Of a DNA stretch of 20,841 bases, positions 15,520 through 20,774 are shown piece by piece. Numbering within the stretch: position 1 is the stretch's first letter; each line of letters opens with the position of its first letter. The translations under genes were made by a program, and so were the position numbers. The DNA is taken from the IMG/VR virus record IMGVR_UViG_3300042991_000246, positions 1 through 20,841 of that record; one strand, written 5' to 3'. Under the pieces are notes generated by a model. It did no database searches. It saw nothing but the letters and a program-made list of their open reading frames with translations, and was not told where the DNA came from. The DNA comes from a virus.

Positions 15520-16124
15520 GTAGATGCCTCATTAAGAGACCAGCCCTCAAATATTCTATTTGCAAACGTCGATCTTGGTATGCCATTTAGTATAGCTATG
15601 CGTGAATATAATATCCCGTCCTTATTTTTATAAGTATAATTACGATTTCCAGATTGGATATAAGCGTTTGCCCATCTACAATTTTCTGGGCTATATATAC
15701 CATTTACATCAATTCGGTCTATTGATAATTCTTTCGAGTACTCATTATTAATGGCCCATTCTTCGAATGCCCCAAAGTTATTTAACCATAGATCACACAT
15801 TACTATACCGCGCCCCCCATAATTATGAAATCCAGAAGAATTTTTGTTATAGCATCTATTTTTAATCGACTTATATCGAACATACAAATCTGTTTTAGAT
15901 TTACCGTGTGTTTTCATATTTTTAGATGTTTTTTCACGTCTAACATGCCCACAAGACAAATACTTACCACATCTTAAATCAGCTCCAACAGCGTTTATAG
16001 TATTACCACACGAACATAAACATTCCCAAATAGCGGCACCATTTTTTGTGTTGCCTGACTTCCTAAGTACTGTAAGTTGGTGTATGATTGAACCTGACAT
16101 ATCTTTTAATCTAGGGTGAGACAT
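15489..16124 (-). CDS. HNH homing endonuclease, AP2-like phage family
   Basis: 211 residues on the opposite strand to all neighbours. The order is a Cys-rich N-terminal knuckle (CLCSCG at 35-40, C52, SCGH at 57-60), then YVRYKSIKNRCYN, YGGRGIVMCDLW (102-113), SIDRIDVNGIYSPENCRW (134-151) holding the HNH core, and a C-terminal helix-turn-helix-like segment (about 170-200, ending FEGWSLNEA). This layout is typical of free-standing phage HNH/AP2 endonucleases. The ribosome site GGAAGG precedes ATG. Its stop (15489-15491) overlaps the last homologous codons of the broken endolysin, so the gene's 3' end marks the insertion edge. Strongly AT-rich. It is likely the mobile agent that split the endolysin. 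Confidence 0.9.
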   Translation of the reverse strand: MSHPRLKDMSGSIIHQLTVLRKSGNTKNGAAIWECLCSCGNTINAVGADLRCGKYLSCGHVRREKTSKNMKTHGKSKTDLYVRYKSIKNRCYNKNSSGFHNYGGRGIVMCDLWLNNFGAFEEWAINNEYSKELSIDRIDVNGIYSPENCRWANAYIQSGNRNYTYKNKDGILYSRIAILNGIPRSTFANRIFEGWSLNEASTHPYRKKRKV

Positions 16125-16172
16125 TTTTTATTTTCCTTCCTTATATATACAATGATACAATGAGGTTTTATA
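15493..16172. mobile_element. Homing-endonuclease insertion in the endolysin gene
   Basis: The stretch between the broken endolysin codons and the intact endolysin start contains almost only the reverse-oriented HNH gene plus a 48-base divergent spacer. No terminal inverted repeats or target duplication is visible, so it is not an insertion sequence. The right edge may extend to about 16260, since the first ~30 codons of the intact endolysin share the AT-rich composition of the insertion. Boundaries are inferred. Confidence 0.5.
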
Positions 16173-16595
16173 ATGGACAAGCAAAAATTAATAGAAGACC
16201 TTAAAAGACACGAAGGCTTCATTCCTTATGCATATGTTTGTACGTCTGGATTTTTAACCATTGGGTACGGCACATTGATCGACCAAAAGGCGGGCGGCGG
16301 CATTCCAGAAGACATATGCGCCTTAATATTGGCGCGCCATGTTGATGATAATGTGGATAAGGTCAACACGGTCATGCCATGGTTAAAAAAGCACCCTGAA
16401 CACGTTCAGAGGGCAGTTCATAATATGTGTTACCAGATGGGGGTTACAGGAGTTTTGAAATTTGCCAAAACTTTAGGTATGATAAAGGAAGGGAAGTATC
16501 ACGCGGCGGCGGATAATGCCCTGTTGAGTAAGTGGGCGAAACAAACGCCAAAACGTGCAAAAGAGGTAACTGATTTATTAAGGGGGGTATCATGA
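16173..16595 (+). CDS. Endolysin, T4-type lysozyme (GH24)
   Basis: 140 residues. It cleaves the glycan strands of peptidoglycan at the end of infection. The GH24 active site E-8aa-D/C-5aa-T is present as Glu14 (RHEGF), Cys23 and Thr29 (TIGYG), so the usual Asp is a Cys, a known active variant in this family. The C-terminal half has VQRAVHNMCYQMGVTGVLKF (about 78-97), matching the conserved lysozyme helices. No signal peptide or SAR segment is seen, so release should need the holin encoded next. The ribosome site is GAGG. The first ~30 codons are AT-rich with AGA, TTA and ATA codons, while the rest matches the phage, which hints at a chimeric gene. The stop overlaps the holin start (ATGA). Confidence 0.92.
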   Translation: MDKQKLIEDLKRHEGFIPYAYVCTSGFLTIGYGTLIDQKAGGGIPEDICALILARHVDDNVDKVNTVMPWLKKHPEHVQRAVHNMCYQMGVTGVLKFAKTLGMIKEGKYHAAADNALLSKWAKQTPKRAKEVTDLLRGVS

Positions 16596-16804
16596 TACTG
16601 GTAGAATTTTTTAAAGCGGATGAAGGTTCATTGTCGATGACCCGCCTTTTGTGCTTTATCTCGATTTTCCCTGCGTCGTATGTCCTTTTGACAAATCCGT
16701 CGGAAGGTATGCTTGGGTTTTATCTTGGGGCCTATGTCGGAGGGTATCTTGGGGGCAAGGGCGCGGATGTTATGAGAGGCAGAAAAAATGCCGATGTTAA
16801 TTAA
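16592..16804 (+). CDS. Putative holin
   Basis: 70 residues with two membrane segments (about 18-34, RLLCFISIFPASYVLL; about 40-57, GMLGFYLGAYVGGYLGG) joined by a short polar turn, and a charged C-terminal tail. This hairpin layout and size fit a small phage holin that forms inner-membrane lesions and lets the endolysin out. It overlaps the endolysin stop by four bases and the Rz gene by 17, which is typical lysis cassette packing. The Gly-rich second segment is like those in pinholin or class II holins. The specific holin family is not determined. Confidence 0.75.
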   Translation: MILVEFFKADEGSLSMTRLLCFISIFPASYVLLTNPSEGMLGFYLGAYVGGYLGGKGADVMRGRKNADVN

Positions 16805-17192
16805 ATACTGGCAATTGATCGCGGGGGCCGGCGTTGCACTGGTCTTTGCGTATCTTTTGCACAGTGTTATCTTGTCGGCGAGTTTATCGGCGCAAGAGAC
16901 CGAATTAAAAGCGGCTTGCCGCGCGGCCCAAAACATACCTTATGAGGTGTCAAATGAATACCAGAATGATCTTGCCGATCTTAATTATCGGCTGTCTGTC
17001 CTTAACCGCGTGCGGTCATGTGTGCCAATTTCCGGTGCCCCCTGCCGATGTGATGAGACCGCCAAAGGACAAGGATATGGTCGGGCGGATGGGGTTAATT
17101 CTGTCACCTTATACGACTACGCAGGAGATGCCGAAAGGTACAGGCTCCAATTGATCGCGTGCCAAAGTTTTGTAAAGAAAACGGCCCAATAA
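16788..17192 (+). CDS. Rz-like inner-membrane spanin
   Basis: 134 residues. N-terminal membrane anchor (about 8-31, WQLIAGAGVALVFAYLLHSV) followed by a periplasmic part with short helical segments (SAQETELKAACRAAQ; EYQNDLADLNYRLSVL) and Cys residues, as in i-spanins, which fuse inner and outer membranes with their Rz1 partner in the last lysis step. A second frame inside it encodes that partner. Fewer coiled-coil heptads are seen than in lambda Rz. It overlaps the holin by 17 bases. The TAA stop (17190-17192) lies in the loop of the downstream terminator. Confidence 0.85.
   Translation: MPMLIKYWQLIAGAGVALVFAYLLHSVILSASLSAQETELKAACRAAQNIPYEVSNEYQNDLADLNYRLSVLNRVRSCVPISGAPCRCDETAKGQGYGRADGVNSVTLYDYAGDAERYRLQLIACQSFVKKTAQ
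16954..17154 (+). CDS. Rz1-like outer-membrane spanin lipoprotein, nested in Rz
   Basis: 66 residues in the +1 frame wholly within the Rz gene. A signal peptide (MILPILIIGCLSLTAC) ends in the lipobox LTAC, with the lipidated Cys at residue 20. The mature part is short and Pro-rich (FPVPPADVMRPP), the standard o-spanin pattern. ATG 16954 is chosen because GAGG (16944-16947) lies six bases upstream; the longer frame from ATG 16942 would start within that site. Nested Rz/Rz1 pairs are known from lambda and many others, and indicate a Gram-negative host with an outer membrane. Confidence 0.9.
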   Translation: MNTRMILPILIIGCLSLTACGHVCQFPVPPADVMRPPKDKDMVGRMGLILSPYTTTQEMPKGTGSN

Positions 17193-17206
17193 AGGGCCGC
17201 TTTTTT
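17182..17206. terminator. Bidirectional terminator between lysis and recombination operons
   Basis: CGGCCC (17182-17187), an AATAAA loop and GGGCCG (17194-17199) are followed by CTTTTTTAT on the plus strand. On the minus strand the same hairpin is followed by TTTTCTTT. It sits between convergent operons and can end both. The loop holds the Rz stop codon on one strand, and the T-run overlaps the stop of the small minus-strand gene. Confidence 0.8.
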
Positions 17207-17333
17207 ATCCATTTATATAGGCATAAAGCCCGTGCATAACACCCATGAAACCGATCATGAATATATACGCGCCAAGGAATGCCCCGGCAATTATTAAGAT
17301 AATTTCGATGCGTTCAGTATTAAAGTTTTTCAT
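17205..17333 (-). CDS. 42-residue single-pass membrane protein
   Basis: Minus-strand ATG at 17333 to TAA at 17205 encodes MKNFNTERIEIILIIAGAFL, then 22 further mostly hydrophobic residues ending YAYING. Nearly all of residues 10-40 could be one membrane helix, with Gly and Met residues inside. Evidence that it is real: GAAGGAG lies about eight bases before the ATG, it overlaps the preceding gene by 14 bases in the same operon, and its stop runs into a terminator. The function is unknown; it could be a small membrane effector or superinfection factor, with no evidence for either. Confidence 0.65.
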   Translation of the reverse strand: MKNFNTERIEIILIIAGAFLGAYIFMIGFMGVMHGLYAYING

Positions 17334-17691
17334 TTATTTTTTCTCCTTCTATCCAATTGTACTTAAACGATGCTATTATTATATCTTTTCCATCTGGTGC
17401 GTCTTTTTCAAAATCTTTTTGTGAAAAATAAAATTGATAAAAATGTTTGTTTGTCTTTTTAGATAAAAAGACATTTACCCAAACAGTTTCTTCGCGCGGT
17501 ATTGTGTATGGAATACGCAAGGTAAAATCATTAAAAACTGTATTTATAACCGACCCATCTAATTTATGGCAATATGTGTCATTAGTTTTATCGTGCCATA
17601 CCAACATATCTATTTTCCCGATTTTAACAACAACGGATGGCCACCCGCCTTTTGTTAGCCATTGGGACCCAACTGTAAATTTATTTTTCAT
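17320..17691 (-). CDS. Hypothetical early-operon protein
   Basis: 123 residues, no recognised family. Residues 1-60 look like a small beta barrel (FTVGSQWLTKGGWPSVVVKI, then MLVWHDKTND and a LDGSV turn). The second half has aromatic strands (WVNVFLS, HFYQFYF) and a FEKDAPDGKDIIIASF segment. No membrane segment or HTH is seen. Ribosome site AAAGGGG. It lies one base after the winged-helix-like gene and overlaps the 42-residue gene, so it is translated as part of the recombination operon. Function is not inferred. Confidence 0.75.
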   Translation of the reverse strand: MKNKFTVGSQWLTKGGWPSVVVKIGKIDMLVWHDKTNDTYCHKLDGSVINTVFNDFTLRIPYTIPREETVWVNVFLSKKTNKHFYQFYFSQKDFEKDAPDGKDIIIASFKYNWIEGEKINEKL

Positions 17692-17692
17692 T

Positions 17693-18073
17693 TTATACCC
17701 CTTTCAATGAAAAAGTGTTGTCGTCGTGCTTGTGGATAATGCCGTCTTTTATCATTGCGTTTAAAGACTTTTGAGTGCTTGCCATTGATTTGCTATTAAT
17801 AGATTTTGTTATTTCTGATAATGTTTTATTACCGTTTCCGTTTAAAGAAATAAAGATTTTATCCTTTTGGTTTAATTCTTTCATAGGCTCGATTGTCGCC
17901 ACGGCATGGGCTGTCCCGTATTGCCCGATAAGATATTCAAGAGCGTCAAATATCTCAATCAGTTTACCCTTAGGCAAGGCGTGCATATCGGCGGGGTTGT
18001 ACTCTCCAATCTTCATTACCCATGCATTATTTTGTGCCCATAAGACAAGATTTTGTAAGTGCTGTTTATCCAT
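17693..18073 (-). CDS. Winged-helix-like protein of the recombination operon
   Basis: 126 residues. The N-terminal half is helical (HLQNLVLWAQNNAW; IFDALEYLIGQYGTAHAV). The C-terminal half (about 75-124) reads as a winged helix: SLNGNGNKTLSEITKSINSK, MASTQKSLNAMIKDGIIHKH, then a DNTFSL wing strand. It may bind DNA as a regulator or recombination accessory. Its ATG shares a base with the RecT stop (TAATG), which ties the two proteins in translation. The winged-helix reading is from pattern only. Confidence 0.7.
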   Translation of the reverse strand: MDKQHLQNLVLWAQNNAWVMKIGEYNPADMHALPKGKLIEIFDALEYLIGQYGTAHAVATIEPMKELNQKDKIFISLNGNGNKTLSEITKSINSKSMASTQKSLNAMIKDGIIHKHDDNTFSLKGV

Positions 18074-18921
18074 TATTTTAACTCCGTCATTAAGTCTGGT
18101 TGGGTTGATGTATCATAAACGCCTTGTGGGGCTGTTACCTCTTTCTCAAACACCACGTCAATCGCGCCGGATCCTTGGTCTTTCTCGATATAGGCGGCGT
18201 GTCCTGTGGTCTCGTGGTGTGTCTCGATTGCGGCGGCCCGTTGCACCATGGTGGGCAATTGCGGGGCCAGGGCGCGTATGGCTGTCTTGATATACATGGG
18301 CGCGGGATTGTCAATCCATGGGGTCTTTTTGCTCGGATCCTTGGCGTATGCCTTATAAGATGCGCTCGATGCCCTGGCCTTGAATATATCTTCAAGCCCC
18401 ATGACCTTAAATATCTCAACACCCTGGGGGTTCTTGGCAATGGCATAAGCCCCGACAATCTCGCCCCTGTTATTACCAAACGGGTCTTTGACACGGTGCC
18501 GGATGAATTGGTTTGTCCCAAATTCAAATTCAAAATCATCACCTGCGCGGACAATGTTGCCGGATACATAAAACCCCGCATTCTGGGCAAGGGTGATATA
18601 TCCCTTATACCCTGGGATGAACTGGGCGCGTTTTGTGCCACGGTCATAGAAGGGCAGGATATAGGCAAGGCCGATCTTCGCGTCAACCTCAAGCCCAAGG
18701 ACGGCGGCGGTCATCACGGCGCGAAAAAGGCTGGTGCGCTCGCAATCCATTAAGGACGGCGTGTCCTGAACGGCGGTGATGACCATGCGGATCATCTTCT
18801 CTGGGGTTATGTGGGCGGGTAGAACGCTGGCAAGCTCGGGGGCCAGACGTTCAAGGGCCGGGCGCAATTCCGTATTGATGCGCGACACGATCGGATTGTT
18901 TGATGGGGCTGGTACGTTCAT
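18073..18921 (-). CDS. recT: RecT-family single-strand annealing protein
   Basis: 282 residues. Anneals complementary single strands in phage recombination, working with the adjacent exonuclease. Family features: an N-terminal LAPELASVLPAHITPEKMIRM helix region, LFRAVMTAAVLGLEVD, GLAYILPFYD, then the most conserved block AQFIPGYKGYITLAQNAGFY (about 98-117), followed by GAYAIAK and a MGLEDIFKARASS helix. The length is close to RecT (269). The C-terminus is acidic and variable, as usual. The ribosome site AGGA overlaps the stop of the exonuclease gene eight bases upstream. The order exonuclease then annealase is the common RecE/YqaJ-RecT arrangement. Confidence 0.92.
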   Translation of the reverse strand: MNVPAPSNNPIVSRINTELRPALERLAPELASVLPAHITPEKMIRMVITAVQDTPSLMDCERTSLFRAVMTAAVLGLEVDAKIGLAYILPFYDRGTKRAQFIPGYKGYITLAQNAGFYVSGNIVRAGDDFEFEFGTNQFIRHRVKDPFGNNRGEIVGAYAIAKNPQGVEIFKVMGLEDIFKARASSASYKAYAKDPSKKTPWIDNPAPMYIKTAIRALAPQLPTMVQRAAAIETHHETTGHAAYIEKDQGSGAIDVVFEKEVTAPQGVYDTSTQPDLMTELK

Positions 18922-18929
18922 GATGTTTC

Positions 18930-19886
18930 CTATGGTACGAATTGATCAAGCGGATCGGTTGTGGTTACGGCTTCAAGTACTTTCATTCTCAATGCACCGT
19001 TTGTTGAGAATTTAACAGTTACGGAAACGTTTCCCGTGTGGGCTGTTGTGATACGCAATGGATCCGGTCCGACTTTCATCATCGCATGAAGGATGCGGGC
19101 TTTCATTTCTTCTTTAATCTTTTTCTGGGCCAATTCTTCCTTTGATGCGTGTAAGTAATCCCTGGCCCATTGCTCAAATTCACGGTTTCCCGTCAAATCA
19201 ATATAGTCGTGGGTCATATCGTCTGCGGCCTTGAATAGATCGACAACCGTGTCATAATCCTGCGCCCCCAATAATGACGGCTCCTTGCCATTGGTCAGGT
19301 CAAGCCAGAATTGAGATGATCGCTTTATGATCAAATCGCATACGCGCGTATCCAATTCCCGAAACATAACCCGTATATCTTCTGGGTTCCCGGCGTGCAT
19401 CGACCCGATCGCTGTCCACCTGAATGGGGCAAGACCCTGCGCCTTCCTGGCCGCATTAGTGACAAGCAATTCCTGCTGAACCTGTAACTCGACCATCCGG
19501 GGCGCGCGGGTTGATGTCCATCCGGGGGCAAAATCTTGGACGTTCTTGATCTGGACTATGCCCGGCCCATGCTCCGGGTGCGTACAATAATAATCCAGGG
19601 TGCACCCAAGCCAGGGAAACTGTGGGTGTTCGTGGTATTCGTCACATTTTACCATTTCCCATTGGTAATGCTCTGTAATCAGAGCTGCGATCACTGGCTC
19701 CATAATCTGGCCGAAACGTGCCAGGATGTTGTCGCCATTATCCTGTAAGTTACCGTTCTTTGAATGATAAAGGGAATATGGTGTTAGATACGAGCTTTCA
19801 CCAAATAGACAACTGATCTCCGACGCGCCGATGTGTTTGCGGCGCAATTCTCTCCAGTGCATATCATCGCGGATCTTGGTGATCAT
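18930..19886 (-). CDS. YqaJ-type viral exonuclease, RecT partner
   Basis: 318 residues from ATG 19886. A TTG start at 19907 would add seven residues and overlap the previous gene; the ATG follows that gene's TAA with AGAG upstream. The family degrades one strand of double-stranded DNA ends to feed the annealase. Motifs: RKHIGASEIS (Glu23), RFGQIMEPVI (Glu63), LGCTLDYY (Asp98), VQIKNV (Gln112, Lys114) and ELQVQQEL (about 133-140). In lambda exonuclease-type sites the metal-binding set is Glu...Asp...Glu-x-Lys; here the position before Lys is Gln, which is unusual. Nevertheless the full frame is intact and sits in a normal operon. The C-terminal region (about 245-290) is a helical Lys/Glu-rich extension. 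Confidence 0.88.
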   Translation of the reverse strand: MITKIRDDMHWRELRRKHIGASEISCLFGESSYLTPYSLYHSKNGNLQDNGDNILARFGQIMEPVIAALITEHYQWEMVKCDEYHEHPQFPWLGCTLDYYCTHPEHGPGIVQIKNVQDFAPGWTSTRAPRMVELQVQQELLVTNAARKAQGLAPFRWTAIGSMHAGNPEDIRVMFRELDTRVCDLIIKRSSQFWLDLTNGKEPSLLGAQDYDTVVDLFKAADDMTHDYIDLTGNREFEQWARDYLHASKEELAQKKIKEEMKARILHAMMKVGPDPLRITTAHTGNVSVTVKFSTNGALRMKVLEAVTTTDPLDQFVP

Positions 19887-19887
19887 T

Positions 19888-20223
19888 TTAATCTCTGTAA
19901 TATTCAAAATATAGGTTTGTGTTGATTGCTTGGATATAGCGGCGTTTATTGTTGAAATAAAAATAGCGTCCTAATGTGATAGGCATTTCCCTCAACATCT
20001 TTGGCGCGTCGCTGTCATAAATGTATTCTTGGCATTCAAAATCAAAATAATCCTGTGCGGATTTTAAGGCTTGATCTGGCGTTTCATAGTCATCATCAAA
20101 CCAATCATCGCCACGATTACGGACAGAGTTATAGGCGATGGTCCAGTATGTTTTACGGCGCAATATCTTGTTGATGAATGCCCAGAATTTGCTTGGTGTC
20201 ACGTTGATCATTGTTGATTTCAT
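19888..20223 (-). CDS. Hypothetical first gene of the recombination operon
   Basis: 111 residues with no recognised family. Basic N-terminus (FWAFINKILRRKTYW), a core with YETPDQALKSAQDYFDFECQ, typical of small phage proteins in which a helix follows a DWFDDDY acidic turn, then Tyr/Phe-rich C-terminal strands. It is first behind a consensus-like promoter and has a strong ribosome site (AGGGAG). Its stop lies one base before the exonuclease ATG. By position it could help regulate or modify host functions early, but nothing in the sequence shows that. Confidence 0.75.
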   Translation of the reverse strand: MKSTMINVTPSKFWAFINKILRRKTYWTIAYNSVRNRGDDWFDDDYETPDQALKSAQDYFDFECQEYIYDSDAPKMLREMPITLGRYFYFNNKRRYIQAINTNLYFEYYRD

Positions 20224-20249
20224 GGTGATTTCTCCCTGTTGATTTCTCT

Positions 20250-20277
20250 ATTCTACACAATTCAAACCCACTGTCAA
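20250..20277 (-). promoter_or_regulatory. Leftward early promoter for the recombination operon
   Basis: On the minus strand a perfect -35 box TTGACA (20277-20272) and -10 box TAGAAT (20255-20250) are 16 bases apart, 27 bases before the first gene start. This is a near-consensus sigma70 promoter that should fire early in infection. Confidence 0.8.
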
Positions 20278-20317
20278 TAAATATTTTTAATGTTGACATT
20301 ATCTTTTTAGTATGTCA
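20272..20317. promoter_or_regulatory. Candidate operator: three TGTCA half-sites
   Basis: TGTCAA (20272-20277), TTGACAT (20293-20299) and ATGTCA (20312-20317) lie in alternating orientation about 20 bases apart, giving two overlapping inverted repeats. They cover the -35 box of the leftward promoter and most of the rightward promoter. The neighbouring helix-turn-helix protein is the obvious candidate to bind here. Another TTGACAT is at 20651. Inferred from symmetry; -35 boxes alone account for part of the likeness. Confidence 0.5.
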
Positions 20318-20321
20318 TAAA
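20293..20321 (+). promoter_or_regulatory. Rightward promoter for the regulator gene
   Basis: A perfect -35 box TTGACA (20293-20298) is followed after 17 bases by CATAAA (20316-20321), a moderate -10 box. The start codon of the regulator is 22 bases downstream. The two divergent -35 boxes are only 15 bases apart, so binding of one protein between them could affect both directions. Confidence 0.6.
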
Positions 20322-20342
20322 TTCATTAACAAGGTGGTTAAA

Positions 20343-20546
20343 ATGAAGATTGACACAAAACAGATTATTGATACCTGGGTGCCACGGTTGAGAAAACTGA
20401 AAATAAGGCAATACCAGTTTGCCAAATTGTCGGGGGTTCACGCCTCACAGTTCAGTCAATATGTGAGCGATCGGATACAACCGACAACGGCATCTTTTGA
20501 GAAGATCGAGAATAAAATACGTGAATTGGAAGATGGCATCCATTGA
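20343..20546 (+). CDS. Small XRE-type helix-turn-helix regulator (Cro-like)
   Basis: 67 residues from ATG 20343, chosen because AAGGTGG lies five bases upstream; a GTG start at 20334 would fall within that site. The HTH is visible at about 28-52: QYQFAKLSGVHASQFSQYVS is the helix-turn-helix with recognition helix ASQFSQYVSD, followed by IQPTTASFEKIENKI, the standard XRE helix 4-5. The protein has no dimerisation or cleavage domain, so it is Cro-like in size. It lies between divergent promoters carrying repeated TGTCA half-sites and probably controls the recombination and replication operons. It ends before its own terminator. Confidence 0.85.
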   Translation: MKIDTKQIIDTWVPRLRKLKIRQYQFAKLSGVHASQFSQYVSDRIQPTTASFEKIENKIRELEDGIH

Positions 20547-20567
20547 TCGCCCTGGTTTACGTTTTTA

Positions 20568-20598
20568 CCCCACTGCCCCCCGCGCAGTGGGGTTTTTT
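20568..20598 (+). terminator. Rho-independent terminator after the regulator
   Basis: CCCCACTG (20568-20575) and CAGTGGGG (20585-20592) form a perfect eight-base stem followed directly by six T residues. It isolates the regulator transcript from the downstream replication genes. Confidence 0.9.
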
Positions 20599-20650
20599 AA
20601 TTCCTAAATTAAGCGGACAAAATAAAAAAAATAAAACATAGTTTTGATGC

Positions 20651-20679
20651 TTGACATGATAAAAATATTTAAGGATAGT
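20651..20679 (+). promoter_or_regulatory. Rightward promoter for the replication gene
   Basis: A perfect TTGACA (20651-20656) is followed after 17 bases by GATAGT (20674-20679). It reads toward the gene starting at 20775. The -35 box is part of TTGACAT, shared with the regulator promoter, so the same protein may bind here. The rest of the 20599-20774 gap is AT-rich on the left, with three GCATGG/CCATGC copies (20718, 20747, 20759) near the gene start. Confidence 0.5.
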
Positions 20680-20774
20680 GGCGTCGGCGGCGGGTTTGAT
20701 CACCCCTAGCCAGTTATCCATGCGCTGGGCCGCTATTTTACTTCTAGCATGGAAGAAAGCATGGAAAAATAATT

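Noticed and set aside
15493-16172. Insertion sequence or group I intron around the HNH gene
   Set aside because: No terminal inverted repeats, target duplication or transposase is seen. The HNH gene lies in reverse orientation, and the broken endolysin does not resume in frame downstream because a whole new start is present. This argues against an intron or intein.
18124-18753. 209-codon plus-strand frame opposite RecT
   Set aside because: RecT motifs on the other strand are unambiguous. The long antisense frame arises from GC-rich codon bias.
19886-19907. TTG start for the exonuclease gene at 19907
   Set aside because: It would overlap the preceding gene by 20 bases and has no ribosome site. 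ATG 19886 follows the upstream stop directly and retains all motifs.
20749-20772. Seven-codon leader peptide before the replication gene
   Set aside because: ATG to TAA exists (MEESMEK), but there is no convincing ribosome site and no attenuator structure follows.
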